Shown piece after piece: positions 1 to 8,290 of a stretch of 64,000 bases of DNA. The notes beneath the pieces are model-generated. The model was not told where the DNA came from. It did no database searches and saw only the letters and a list, made by a program, of their open reading frames with translations. The position numbers were made by a program, and so were the translations under genes. Source of the stretch: Luteipulveratus mongoliensis. GTDB taxonomy: Bacteria; Actinomycetota; Actinomycetes; Actinomycetales; Dermatophilaceae. The stretch spans positions 248,001-312,000 of the forward strand of contig NZ_CP011112.1 of assembly GCF_001190945.1 (NCBI RefSeq), in the 5' to 3' direction. The first letter of the stretch is position 1, and the number at the start of each line of letters is the position of its first letter.

Positions 1-2
1 CA

Positions 3-830
3 CTCGGCTATCCGATCGACTCGGTGCGTGGTCCGGCCGGTGGCTATCGCCTCGGCAACCACGGCAAGATGCCACCGCTGCTGCTCGAGGACAACGAGGC
101 GGTCGCCGTCGCGGTCGGACTCAGTGCGGTGAGCGACTCACCCGGCGTCGCCGAGTCGAGCGCCGTCGCCCTGGCCAAGCTCGAGCAGGTCCTGCCGGAC
201 CGGCTGCGACGTCGGGTCCGCGCCCTCGCCGACAGCACCGACCTCGGGCCGTCCGACACCGAGACAAACATGGACGAACCCGTCGTGGACACCAGGGTTC
301 TCGCCGACCTGGCCGCCGCCGTACGAGATCACGAGGGCCTCCGGTTCTTCTACGGCGACGACGAGGAGCGGTTCGAGGCGGACCCCTATCGGCTCGTCAG
401 CTGGCAGCGGCGCTGGTACGTCGTCGCCCGCGTCCGGCCGTCGCAGGAGTGGCGTTCGTTCCGTGTCGAGTGGATGGCGCTACGCACTCCCGGTGCGAGT
501 CGCTTCACGCCGAATCCCCTTGGTGGCGGCGACTACTCGGCGTTCGTCCTGCGCGAGGTCGCCTCGACCGGATGGAAGGTGCACGCCCGGGTGCTGGTCG
601 ATGCGCCCGCCGCGGAGGTGCTCTCACGCATCCACGCAGCAGTCGGCGTCGTCGAGACCATTGACAGCGAGCACTGCGTCCTGGTCACGGGTGCCGACAC
701 ACTCGAGACGGTCGCCGTCTGGATCGGCATGCTCGGACTCGACTTCCACGTCAGCGAGCCGCCCGAGCTGGTCGAGCACCTGCGCGTCCTTGGCCGCCGC
801 TACCTCGCCGCCCTCCCCGACCCAGCGTGA
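3..830 (+). CDS. WYL-domain transcriptional regulator (5' end cut by window edge)
   Basis: The reading frame is open from the first bases of the window, so the true start and most of the N-terminal DeoR-type winged helix lie upstream. The visible product begins with the end of the HTH_11 domain (YPIDSVRGPAGGYRLG). A linker follows, then the WYL domain (RFFYGDDEERFEADPYRLVSWQRRWYVVA and later residues) and the WCX C-terminal extension ending in ELVEHLRVLGRRYLAALPD. WYL regulators are DNA-binding repressors or activators that sense a small ligand or nucleic acid through the WYL fold. No target gene can be assigned because the upstream neighbour is outside the window and the downstream DNA is degenerate. 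Family assignment is firm; the ligand is unknown. Confidence 0.9.
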   Translation, partial: LGYPIDSVRGPAGGYRLGNHGKMPPLLLEDNEAVAVAVGLSAVSDSPGVAESSAVALAKLEQVLPDRLRRRVRALADSTDLGPSDTETNMDEPVVDTRVLADLAAAVRDHEGLRFFYGDDEERFEADPYRLVSWQRRWYVVARVRPSQEWRSFRVEWMALRTPGASRFTPNPLGGGDYSAFVLREVASTGWKVHARVLVDAPAAEVLSRIHAAVGVVETIDSEHCVLVTGADTLETVAVWIGMLGLDFHVSEPPELVEHLRVLGRRYLAALPDPA

Positions 831-847
831 CGATCAAGGGGTCATAG

Positions 848-967
848 CCTGCCCTCGCGACGCCACCGAGCCGCGACGTGCTCGACGCCGACGCCGCAGC
901 GGAGTACGCCCGCCGCTGCGTCCTCATTGATGCTCGCCCCGCCGACCGGTTCCGTGGCGAGAACTGA
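848..967 (+). pseudogene. Remnant of a rhodanese-type sulfurtransferase
   Basis: One frame is open for 39 codons between a stop at 845-847 and the stop at 965-967. It reads RDVLDADAAAEYARR followed by VLIDARPADRFRGEN. The VLIDAR-(5)-RG segment is the typical second beta-strand region of SseA-like thiosulfate or mercaptopyruvate sulfurtransferases. The expected continuation (GHIPGA and the active-site Cys loop) is missing, and there is no start signal. I interpret it as the debris of a deleted gene rather than a functional short ORF. It lies in the same 450-bp degenerate stretch as a WYL remnant. Confidence 0.55.
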
Positions 968-1050
968 CCCGGATCGCCCGGTGGCTACCTCTCCCAGCCA
1001 CGCGCCCGCCCGCTGACCGCACGCCGCGAGTCCCCCGCGATGAGTGCCTG

Positions 1051-1149
1051 CTCACTGCGCATTTTCGGCAGTGAGTGCGCACTCAGTGCGCACGAAGGGC
1101 TTCCAGACCCACGGAAGGGAGCCGTTGGCGCGCACTGAGTGGACACTCA
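1051..1149. promoter_or_regulatory. Cluster of TGAGTG/CACTCA palindromes without an attached gene
   Basis: Two 14-bp palindromes share the same half-site: TGAGTGCGCACTCA (perfect) at 1072-1085 and TGAGTGGACACTCA at 1136-1149. Just upstream, CTCACTGC (1051-1058) pairs with GCAGTGAG (1068-1075). The half-site resembles that of the TetR operators at 18474 and 19095 in this window, but the centre is 2 bp instead of 6 bp. No intact ORF starts just downstream; only the WYL remnant follows. Most likely these are operators left behind by a lost TetR/MarR-type locus, or sites bound by a regulator encoded elsewhere. Confidence 0.45.
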
Positions 1150-1190
1150 CTCGAGGGCTGACCCGACGCCGCTGCACCTCAGGTGCCTAG

Positions 1191-1277
1191 TACAGCGCGG
1201 ACCAGCTCGACGAGCTGGTCGAGCACCTGCGCGTCCTCGGCCGCCGCTACCTCTGTGCCCTCCCCGATGCTCCCTGA
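1191..1277 (+). pseudogene. Remnant C-terminus of a second WYL regulator
   Basis: The frame opens after a stop at 1188-1190 and reads YSADQLDELVEHLRVLGRR, then YLCALPDAP and a stop. The last 20 or so residues are nearly identical to the C-terminus of the WYL gene that ends at 830 (PELVEHLRVLGRRYLAALPDPA), at DNA level as well. No WYL or HTH domain precedes it. It is a paralogue fragment or a partial duplication of the upstream gene, left after a deletion that also removed most of the rhodanese-like gene. Confidence 0.7.
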
Positions 1278-1282
1278 CTGCG

Positions 1283-1927
1283 TCAGCTGCCCTCGGCCTC
1301 GCGGCGCTGCTCGTCGGTGTAGCCCTCCATCTTGGCGGCCGCGCCGCCGGCCCGCGCTCCCCGGTATCGAGCGATGTTGCCCGACGTCGCCGTCATCGCC
1401 TCCTTCACCGCACCCCGGCTGTACGACATCGAGTGCTCCCGCGCGACCCCGAGCCCGGCGCCGACCTCGATGGCGTCCTGGTCCGCACCCATGTAAAGGA
1501 ACTGCCACTCGTAGTCGCGAGTCTGCTGCTCCACCAACGACTTGATGGCCGGACGGGTCCACTCGCGGCTGGCGTTCTCGAGCCCGTCGGTCATGATCGC
1601 GACGATGATCGTCGCGGGCCGCTGGTCCTCGGGGAGACCGGCGAGCGTCGTACCCGACTCCGTGATCAGCCGACCCATCGCATCCAGCAACGCGGTCGAC
1701 CGGCGCGGCTGAAGCGCCAAGGGAGGTACGTCGGCCACCGGCTTGTCGGTGTAGACCACGTCGTACTCGTCGTCGAACTGCGCGAGCGTGACGCGGCAGT
1801 CGCCGTCCGCCTTGCGCTGCTCCTCGATGAAGGCGTTGAACCCGCCCTCGGTGTCGGACTTGATGGTCTGCATCGAGCCGCTCCGGTCGAGCAGGAAATA
1901 GATGTGGGTCAGGTCGGAACGCGTCAT
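1283..1927 (-). CDS. VWA-domain protein
   Basis: The 214-aa product is essentially one von Willebrand factor type A domain. It starts MTRSDLTHIYFLLDRSGSM, and the DRSGSM segment is the classical MIDAS metal site (DxSxS, D14). A later TDG (IMTDGLENAS) supplies further MIDAS residues. There is no signal peptide or membrane segment, so it should be cytoplasmic. I chose the ATG at 1927 because a GAGGAGG ribosome site lies just upstream and the domain starts immediately; the frame extends further upstream without support. It follows the HTH-like gene by about 10 nt, so the two are probably cotranscribed. Such proteins mediate metal-dependent protein-protein contacts; the partner is unknown. Confidence 0.88.
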   Translation of the reverse strand: MTRSDLTHIYFLLDRSGSMQTIKSDTEGGFNAFIEEQRKADGDCRVTLAQFDDEYDVVYTDKPVADVPPLALQPRRSTALLDAMGRLITESGTTLAGLPEDQRPATIIVAIMTDGLENASREWTRPAIKSLVEQQTRDYEWQFLYMGADQDAIEVGAGLGVAREHSMSYSRGAVKEAMTATSGNIARYRGARAGGAAAKMEGYTDEQRREAEGS

Positions 1928-1937
1928 GCCGTCCTCC

Positions 1938-2303
1938 TCAGGTGTTGCGACGAGGCTTGAACCGCAACGGTTTTCGATCGTCCGCGACCCGCGCCTCGCC
2001 ATTTTCGTGGTCGTACTGAGCACGTTGTACGCCGGTCGCAGTCACCCGACCGTCGGCGTTGGCGTACGCCCCCAATGAGCGGGTGCGCGCGAGCCGCGGA
2101 CCAACCGCGTTCTCGGACAGACCCGCACTGGCGCCCGCCGACCGGATGGATGCACCCTCACTCAGCACTGCCTGCGCCATGGACTCATCGATGAGCCCGC
2201 TCAGCCGCTCCGCAGCAGCACGCAGGTGCGGCAACGCTTCGGCCGCCGCGACGTGCTCGGCGGCGTCGAGCTCAGCCCTGATGTCATCCAGATCGTCAGG
2301 CAT
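1938..2303 (-). CDS. Small protein with HTH-like C-terminal region
   Basis: A 121-aa soluble protein (MPDDLDDIRAELDAAEHV...). The first half is a predicted amphipathic helical bundle. The second half (GASAGLSENAVGPRLARTR and beyond) looks like a helix-turn-helix followed by a wing-like strand, but I cannot name a family. The ATG at 2303 was preferred; an in-frame ATG at 2321 is possible. It is divergent from the kinase gene and precedes the VWA gene in the same direction. The shared upstream region carries nested inverted repeats (2362-2431) that could be its operator if it is a regulator. Function otherwise unknown. Confidence 0.65.
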   Translation of the reverse strand: MPDDLDDIRAELDAAEHVAAAEALPHLRAAAERLSGLIDESMAQAVLSEGASIRSAGASAGLSENAVGPRLARTRSLGAYANADGRVTATGVQRAQYDHENGEARVADDRKPLRFKPRRNT

Positions 2304-2361
2304 GACCCGACCGTACCGCATAAACTGCGGATCCGCATCAACTGCGTTGGCCGGCAGCGCC

Positions 2362-2431
2362 AGAGTGGCCCACTCGAGGCACCGATGGCCCATCATGTGG
2401 TGGGCCGTTCGTGCCCGGAGTGGGCCACTCT
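2362..2431. promoter_or_regulatory. Nested inverted repeat in the divergent promoter region
   Basis: AGAGTGGCCCACTC at 2362-2375 is exactly mirrored by GAGTGGGCCACTCT at 2418-2431. Each arm is itself almost a palindrome, and GGCCCA/TGGGCC elements lie between them. The element sits between the small HTH-like gene (-) and the Ser/Thr kinase (+). It could be a pair of operator sites for a dimeric regulator, or form a cruciform or RNA hairpin. No experimental motif is known to me. Confidence 0.5.
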
Positions 2432-2483
2432 CGCAGCGGCACGAGGAGTGCGCGGAAGACAGGGACGGAAGGATCGACAGGGG

Positions 2484-4031
2484 ATGACCGGGGAGATCGA
2501 TCGCGTCATCGACGGTCGCTTCGAGCTGCTGGACCGGCTCGGGAGTGGCGGGATGGGTCTGGTGTGGCGCGCGCGCGACACAGCGCTCAACCGCGAGGTC
2601 GCCCTCAAGGAGGTCCGCCCGCCCCACCCGACCGTTGAACAGGAGGCCGATGCCGCCGAGCAGCTGCGGGAGCGCGTCATGCGCGAGGCTCGGTCACTGG
2701 CGCAGCTCAACCACCCCAACGTCGTCACCATCCACCAGGTCCTCGACGACCCGTCGTTGCCTCATCCGTGGCTCGTCATGGAGCTGGTGACCGGTGGTTC
2801 GCTGGCGGACCGTCTCGCGTCCGGGCCGATTCCGCCCGACGAGGCCGCGCGCATCGGGCGTGGCGTGCTGTCCGCCCTCACCGCCGCGCATCGCGTGGGC
2901 ATCATGCATCGCGACGTGAAACCGGCCAACGTGCTGCTGCGCGAGGACGGCAGCCCGGTGCTCACCGACTTCGGCATCGCCGCCGGCCAGGAGGCCACGC
3001 ACCTGACAACGACCGGTCAGGTGCTGGGCTCGCCCGAGTACATCGCACCCGAGCGGCTGCGCGGCGAGGAGGGCAACCCGGCCTCAGACCTCTGGTCTCT
3101 GGCCATGACGCTGTACGTCGCGGTCGAGGGCCGCAACCCGTTCAGCCGACCCACCGCGATGGCGACGCTGGCCGCGGTCCTGACCGAACCCGTACCCCAG
3201 GCCGCGCACGCGGGCCCGCTGCATGACTTCCTGGCCGCCACGCTCGTACCCGACCCTGCCGACCGAGCCGCGCCCGCTGAGCTCGACAGCCTGCTTTCGG
3301 GGACCGAGACGCGAGCCGCGGCGCCACTCCATCTGGCGGAGACTCAATCCGCGAATCTCATGCCGTACGAGGGTGGTTCGGTCCCGGCCCACGTTCCGCC
3401 GCCAGCACCGCGGCGTCGGCGTCGTGTTCGCACGATCGCGATCGTCGGTGCGCTCGTCGTGGCGCTGCTCGCTTCTGCCGGCGGATTCGTCGTCTATCGA
3501 TTCCAGACTCGCGTGACGTATGCCTTCTCCTCGACGCCGACCACGGCGTCCGGCAAGCTGTCAGCCTCGTCCGCACCGACCGAGATCGCCGAACCGCTCC
3601 TGACCTCTGACAAGGCACGCCAGGTGATCGCCGCCCTGCGAGCCGCCAGCGGCCCGGGCACGGTCACGTCCTTCGATCTCAACAACTCCAGCGCATCGAT
3701 GGATGTCCTGGTGGCGGGCACGAATGGCAACAAGTACGCCACGCAGCGATACACCTACGTGCACGGCGACATTGCCCTGAGCGGCTCACCCATCGCGCTG
3801 AACAAGACGACGTCGGACGTGGATCCGGCTGCGTACAACTGGGACGCGCTACCGGATCTCCTGAAGGCGGCGCGCACCGAGTTCGGGATCTCCGGCAGCG
3901 GCACGCCGTCCGTCTCTCTTTATCGCAACCCCAGGCCGACCATGTCGGTATCCGTCCTCGAGGGCAACAAGGCGGGACGCCTCGAGACCGACATGAACGG
4001 CAAGGTCACCAAGAAGTTGGCGGCCGATTGA
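2484..4031 (+). CDS. Transmembrane serine/threonine protein kinase
   Basis: A 515-aa PknB-type kinase. The N-terminal kinase domain (about 10-270) shows the glycine loop LGSGGMGLVW, the ATP-binding Lys42 in VALKEV, the catalytic loop HRDVKPAN with Asp144, the DFG motif in LTDFGIA, and the APE-like IAPERL. A basic stretch (RRRRRVRT, about 310) precedes one membrane helix (IAIVGALVVALLASAGGFVV), and about 175 extracytoplasmic residues follow. That sensor part has no PASTA repeats and no family I can name. The start is ATG 2484 with GGAAGG nine bases upstream. It signals by phosphorylating cytoplasmic proteins in response to an outside cue; the VWA/HTH neighbours are divergent and could be partners. 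Confidence 0.93.
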   Translation: MTGEIDRVIDGRFELLDRLGSGGMGLVWRARDTALNREVALKEVRPPHPTVEQEADAAEQLRERVMREARSLAQLNHPNVVTIHQVLDDPSLPHPWLVMELVTGGSLADRLASGPIPPDEAARIGRGVLSALTAAHRVGIMHRDVKPANVLLREDGSPVLTDFGIAAGQEATHLTTTGQVLGSPEYIAPERLRGEEGNPASDLWSLAMTLYVAVEGRNPFSRPTAMATLAAVLTEPVPQAAHAGPLHDFLAATLVPDPADRAAPAELDSLLSGTETRAAAPLHLAETQSANLMPYEGGSVPAHVPPPAPRRRRRVRTIAIVGALVVALLASAGGFVVYRFQTRVTYAFSSTPTTASGKLSASSAPTEIAEPLLTSDKARQVIAALRAASGPGTVTSFDLNNSSASMDVLVAGTNGNKYATQRYTYVHGDIALSGSPIALNKTTSDVDPAAYNWDALPDLLKAARTEFGISGSGTPSVSLYRNPRPTMSVSVLEGNKAGRLETDMNGKVTKKLAAD

Positions 4032-5231
4032 TCATGCAGCCTGGACGACCGCCGACACTGGCTTGGCGGACCGGCTCAGGCGAGGCATCAACACCCCGGT
4101 CGCGATGAGCGAGAGCCCCGCCATCACGGCGATCGACCACCCGGCAGCACCTGGACCGTCGAGCACCTGCGCGATCCCGCCGGCCAGTGCAGCGCCAATC
4201 GCCTGCCCCGCCATCAGACCCGTCCCGGACAGACCGAACGCTTGGCCGCGCGCGTCATCCGGTGTGTGCCAGACGAGGCGCTCCTGCAGCGGCAGGGCCG
4301 CTGGGTAGCCGAACGCCGACACCGTGATCAGGATGATCGCGACGGGTAGCGGCAGGTCGAGCGGGAACAACAAGAACGGCACCGCGAGCAGCAGGCGCAG
4401 CGGCAGCACCATGCGATCCCGCACGGCCTCGGGGATGAACCGCCCGATCACGATGTCGCCGGCCAGCATGCCGACCGCACCCGCGGCGAAGAGGTAGCCG
4501 GCGTCGTCGGCGGCGTACGGGATGAACATCGCCTCACACCCGACGATGAGCCCGTTGGGCACCCACATCATCAGGTAGAGCGGCAGCAGGACAGGGGACC
4601 GGAGGAGCTCTCGGTTGATGCGACGGCTGCGCTCGACGACCTTGCCGACCGCACGCGGAGGGTGGTCGCTGATCCAGAGTCGCACGATCGAGCCGGACAC
4701 CACGCCGGTGACCGTTGCGATGCCGAACAGCCACGACGGCGACATGGCGGCGAGCAGGACGGCGCCGACGCCGTACCCGATGATCTGCATGCCGCCGACG
4801 GTGATGTTCATGGTCGCGCGGGCGAGCACGAACGCGTCCTTCGGCACGATGTCCGACAGGAGCGCGACGACCGTGCCCGAGGTCGCGGCCAGCGCGACAT
4901 AGCCGGCGGCGAGGATGACGAACCGCATCCACCAGGTGAGGCCAGGGAGCAGCTGCAGCGCGGCGGTCGACGTCGTCACGGCCGCCGTGAAGACCATGGC
5001 CGTACGCGGGCGCATCAGGTCCGAGGAGGCCAGCAGGTAGCGGGCGGTGACGAGCTGCACGAGCGGGCCACCGAACAGCGAGATGGCGGTCAGCAGGGGA
5101 GAGCCGGTCTCGGCGTACATGACCGTGCCGAGTGCGAGGTTGGAGACGACGATGCCGACCATCGCGAACAGGCGAGCGATGAACAGCACTCGGAACTCTC
5201 GGATCCCGAAGATCTCACGGTAAGTCGTCAT
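4032..5231 (-). CDS. MFS transporter
   Basis: A 399-aa, roughly 12-TM major facilitator protein starting MTTYREIFGIREFRVLFIARLF. The short N-terminus leading straight into TM1 supports ATG 5231; the frame continues far upstream, antisense to the next gene, but without protein character. Hydrophobic segments alternate with typical MFS loops (for example ARYLLASSDLMRPRTAM). The stop lies next to the convergent kinase stop. The gene is divergent from an ArsR-like winged-helix regulator 58 bp away, the usual arrangement for a regulated drug or metabolite exporter. The substrate cannot be inferred. Confidence 0.88.
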   Translation of the reverse strand: MTTYREIFGIREFRVLFIARLFAMVGIVVSNLALGTVMYAETGSPLLTAISLFGGPLVQLVTARYLLASSDLMRPRTAMVFTAAVTTSTAALQLLPGLTWWMRFVILAAGYVALAATSGTVVALLSDIVPKDAFVLARATMNITVGGMQIIGYGVGAVLLAAMSPSWLFGIATVTGVVSGSIVRLWISDHPPRAVGKVVERSRRINRELLRSPVLLPLYLMMWVPNGLIVGCEAMFIPYAADDAGYLFAAGAVGMLAGDIVIGRFIPEAVRDRMVLPLRLLLAVPFLLFPLDLPLPVAIILITVSAFGYPAALPLQERLVWHTPDDARGQAFGLSGTGLMAGQAIGAALAGGIAQVLDGPGAAGWSIAVMAGLSLIATGVLMPRLSRSAKPVSAVVQAA

Positions 5232-5289
5232 TAGACGTACTCTGACGCGCACGAGAGCAGGACGCCATCTCTTCGCGTGGAGGCGAAAC

Positions 5290-6246
5290 ATGGGTACATG
5301 GCAGGTCCCGGCGTCGGTCCTGGCCAACGCTCGCTTCGACGTCTCGCCGATGGCCGAGGTCGCGGGAGCGCTCGGGCATCTGTCGCGCGACCGCAGCCGT
5401 GGTGAGCGAGCCTTCGTCGCAGCCCATGCGGAGGCCTTCGACCAGATGCTCGCCGACCACCCGGGGCGCGCCGCCGTGGTGGACCACCACTTCCGGAAGG
5501 GTTGGCTCGCCGACTTCCTGTCGCTGCCCCCGGACCGACCGTCACCGACCTTCGCCGACGAGCTGGCCCTCGTGGAGTCATTGGGAGACAAGCAGATTCG
5601 CGCGGATCTGCGGGAGTCGTCGCCGTCGACGTTGCCTCGCGTCCTCACCCGACCTGGCGTCGCGACCCATGCCGTCGAGCTGCTGGACTGGCTGTGGACC
5701 CACACCATCGCGAGCGACTGGCCCCGCCGCGAACGCATTCTGCGCGCCGACATCGTGGCCCGCACCTCTCGCCTTGCTACCCACGGGTGGGCCGGCGTAC
5801 TCCGCGATCTCGGACGCAATCGCGAGTGGCTCGACGGCGAGGAGCTGCGGATCAACCGCGCCGAGTACCCGACCCGACGCCTCGACGCCGACGCGCAGCT
5901 GACGTTCATCCCGGTGGGTTGGGTCGCGAGCTGGGTCGGCTGGGCGCTCCCGAAGAGGTACGCCGTCTACTACCCGGTGACCGGCGCCCTCGCCCCTCTG
6001 GCGGGTGGATCACCCGACGGGCTCGGCCGGCTCGTCGGTCCCAACCGGGCTCGCATCCTGCTCGAGCTGGCGGACCCGGCGAGTACGACCGCGCTCGCCG
6101 CCCGGACCGACCTACCTCTCGGGGCGGTCGGCAACCATCTCAAGGTGCTGCTCGACAGCGGGCTGGTCCTGCGCAGGCGCTCCGGGCGCGAGGTGCTCTA
6201 CTGGCGCACCGCGCTCGGGGACGGCTTGGTCGCGGCCGGCAGCTGA
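5290..6246 (+). CDS. ArsR-like winged-helix transcriptional regulator
   Basis: A 318-aa protein whose last 90 residues form an ArsR-type winged helix (PDGLGRLVGPNRARILLEL, then TDLPLGAVGNHLKVLLDSGLVLRRRSGREVLYW). The N-terminal 220 residues are a larger domain without metal-binding Cys clusters, as seen in actinobacterial ArsR proteins that sense organic ligands. It is divergent from the MFS gene and probably represses it; the 58-bp gap must hold both promoters. A strong hairpin follows its stop (6269-6305). Confidence 0.82.
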   Translation: MGTWQVPASVLANARFDVSPMAEVAGALGHLSRDRSRGERAFVAAHAEAFDQMLADHPGRAAVVDHHFRKGWLADFLSLPPDRPSPTFADELALVESLGDKQIRADLRESSPSTLPRVLTRPGVATHAVELLDWLWTHTIASDWPRRERILRADIVARTSRLATHGWAGVLRDLGRNREWLDGEELRINRAEYPTRRLDADAQLTFIPVGWVASWVGWALPKRYAVYYPVTGALAPLAGGSPDGLGRLVGPNRARILLELADPASTTALAARTDLPLGAVGNHLKVLLDSGLVLRRRSGREVLYWRTALGDGLVAAGS

Positions 6247-6268
6247 GCGGCCGGGACCACCGCGACGT

Positions 6269-6305
6269 CGACTCGGCCGCTCAGCTGACCTGAGCGGCCG
6301 AGTCG
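6269..6305. terminator. Bidirectional hairpin terminator
   Basis: A 16-bp perfect inverted repeat (arms 6269-6284 and 6290-6305, core GACTCGGCCGCTCAG, 5-nt loop CTGAC) lies between the convergent ArsR-like and AraC-like genes. It overlaps the last codons of the AraC gene (stop at 6281-6283). A weaker CTGAGCGGCCG copy sits at the ArsR stop. There is no T-run, as is common for actinobacterial terminators. Confidence 0.75.
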
Positions 6306-7222
6306 CCGCGCAACGAGCCGGGCGAGGCGTCATAGGTCTGCCGGAAGGCGATGTGCAGCCCGACCGCGCTGCGGTAGCCGACGCGGTGGGCGATGGCCTC
6401 CTGCGACAGCGAGGTCGTCTCGATCAGCCGCCGCGCCTCGGCCAGCCGCCGGAGACGCAGGTGGCGGGCCGGCGTCTCGCCGACGATGTCCTTGAACACG
6501 ATCGCGAACGCCGAGCGCGACATCTGGGCGATCGCGGCCAGCTCGGGGATGGACCACGGCCGGGCGTAGTCCTCGTACATCGCGATCAGCACGCGGCCGA
6601 TCGATGGGTGCGCGAGCGCGCGGCTGATGGGGGCGGGCGGGTCCATCGCCTGCAGCGTGGACCGCAGCCCGAGCACGAACACCATCTCGAAGATCCGCAG
6701 CAGCACGGCGTGCGTGCCTGAACCCTGCTCGTCGAGCTCGGACATCAGGCCGGCGAGCGTGTGGGCCATGGTCGGATCGGCCTGGATCTGGTCGCTGCGG
6801 GCGATCAGGACGTTGGGCAACGTGCGGTAGAGCGGGTACTCACCCTGCGGCGCGTAGTCGAGGCCGGCGCAGACCATCCGGCCGACCATCCGACCGCGCC
6901 CGAGGTTGAGGACGTCGGCGCCACCGGGCTCTCGATCGGGCAGCAGCTCATCAATGGTTCGCGGGACGGCATTCACGTCCTCGGCGATGGTGTGGGACGC
7001 ACCGCGGGGAAAGATCGCGAGGTCGCCGGCGCTCAGGTAGCGAATGGGCTCGCCTGTAATCCGCACCACTCCGCTGCCTTGCAGCATGTAGTGCAGCAAT
7101 GCCCTGGGCTCGCGCTCGCCCCGCACCCCCCAGCCCTGCCGTAGTCGCCAGTCGGACACATACGCGCCGCGCAACCGCAGTGGGCGGAGGAGGTGGCTCA
7201 GAGAGTCGCCTTGGTCCCACAT
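6281..7222 (-). CDS. AraC-family transcriptional regulator with cupin sensor domain
   Basis: A 313-aa regulator. The N-terminal 190 residues are an AraC_binding_2/cupin_6-type beta-barrel (LHYMLQGSGVVRITGEPIR, then YLSAGDLAIFPRGASHTI). The C-terminal 100 residues hold two helix-turn-helix motifs (WSIPELAAIAQMSRSAFAIVF and, near the end, QEAIAHRVGYRSAVGLHIAF) and the usual FRQTY...PGSLR ending. It is divergent from the NmrA-PrnB-monooxygenase operon 142 bp away, so it is the obvious candidate regulator of that cluster, probably an activator responding to a pathway compound. Confidence 0.92.
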   Translation of the reverse strand: MWDQGDSLSHLLRPLRLRGAYVSDWRLRQGWGVRGEREPRALLHYMLQGSGVVRITGEPIRYLSAGDLAIFPRGASHTIAEDVNAVPRTIDELLPDREPGGADVLNLGRGRMVGRMVCAGLDYAPQGEYPLYRTLPNVLIARSDQIQADPTMAHTLAGLMSELDEQGSGTHAVLLRIFEMVFVLGLRSTLQAMDPPAPISRALAHPSIGRVLIAMYEDYARPWSIPELAAIAQMSRSAFAIVFKDIVGETPARHLRLRRLAEARRLIETTSLSQEAIAHRVGYRSAVGLHIAFRQTYDASPGSLRGDSAAQVS

Positions 7223-7364
7223 AAGACGAATTCTACGAGTCCCGCGCGTCCTCTTTATGGAAGATCCCGTTATTCGAGGTCAGGATCAACACTTCAAACC
7301 CCAGTCACCGGGCCAAAAAACCCGGGTCGCGGGGCCATGTTCACGCGGGAAAGAGGAGCTCAAG

Positions 7365-8255
7365 ATGTTCAACGGGTCTGCTGCCATCGGGGTCTTCGGG
7401 GCCTACGGAGCACAAGGGGGAGCCATCGCCGGCGCCCTGGAGAGCCGCGACGTCGCAGTGCGCTGCTTCGGCACGAAAGCCCGCATGCACGGGCAGGCCC
7501 ACGAGAGCGTCCGGGTGGATCTGGGTGAGCAGGAGCAGGTCACTGCAGCCCTCCGGGGCCTCGAGGCCATCAGCCTCACCATCCCGCTCGAGTACGACGC
7601 GCGTCGTACCCGTCTGTACGCCGAGAACATCGCGCACGCCGTCAAGCAGAACGACGTCCGTCGGGTCGTCTTCAATACCAACACCCGCATCCCGGCGCGA
7701 CTGACTGCAGTCCCAGCCTTCGAGACGCGACGGGTCGTCGAGGACGTCCTGCGCCAGTCGGGCATCCCGCTGACCATCGTGCGGCCGGCGATGTACCTCG
7801 AGAACCTCCTGGCGCCGACGGTCGCGGCCGAGGTGATCTCCAACGGCGTCCTTCGCTACCCCGTGCCGGCCGAGACGCCGATCGCCTGGATCAGCCTCAA
7901 GGACCTCGGTTCGGCGGTGGCGAGCGCGCTGCTCGACGACGGTCGTACGGGCGAGGACATCAACATCGGCGGCGAGGACCTCACCGGGCCGCAGCTGGCG
8001 TCGCATCTGCAGCGCGCGCTGGACCGCCCGGTGACCTTCGAGGCGATGGACCCGACCCGCTTCGAGGACGGTCTCGCGCTGGCCATCGGCACCCAGGCGG
8101 CGCACGGCGTCGCCGGGCTCTACCACTGGATCAACGTTCACCCCGAGACCAGCACCATGAGCGGCGGCTACGAGTCGCTGCGGACGCTCGGCGTGACGCC
8201 GGGCTCGGCCACCGAGTGGGCAGGTGCCCGCTGGCCTGCCCTCAGCAGCATCTGA
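7365..8255 (+). CDS. NmrA-like NAD(P)-binding protein
   Basis: A 296-aa atypical short-chain dehydrogenase. The N-terminal Rossmann motif reads IGVFGAYGAQGGAIAGAL (GxxGxxG-type), followed by the NmrA pattern LTIVRPAMYLENLL and a C-terminal substrate part. The start is ATG 7365 behind AAGAGGAG; an in-frame start at 7257 would run through the promoter region. Members act as redox-sensing regulators or as reductases of quinones and other carbonyls. As first gene of the AraC-controlled operon it may reduce an intermediate or recycle a quinoid product; I cannot decide between enzyme and sensor. Confidence 0.85.
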   Translation: MFNGSAAIGVFGAYGAQGGAIAGALESRDVAVRCFGTKARMHGQAHESVRVDLGEQEQVTAALRGLEAISLTIPLEYDARRTRLYAENIAHAVKQNDVRRVVFNTNTRIPARLTAVPAFETRRVVEDVLRQSGIPLTIVRPAMYLENLLAPTVAAEVISNGVLRYPVPAETPIAWISLKDLGSAVASALLDDGRTGEDINIGGEDLTGPQLASHLQRALDRPVTFEAMDPTRFEDGLALAIGTQAAHGVAGLYHWINVHPETSTMSGGYESLRTLGVTPGSATEWAGARWPALSSI

Positions 8256-8290
8256 TCACCCGCCTGATGTCAACGCTCCGGGAGGAGACG

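Noticed and set aside
5232-5909. N-terminal extension of the MFS gene
   Set aside because: It would be antisense to most of the ArsR-like gene and lacks any membrane-protein character.
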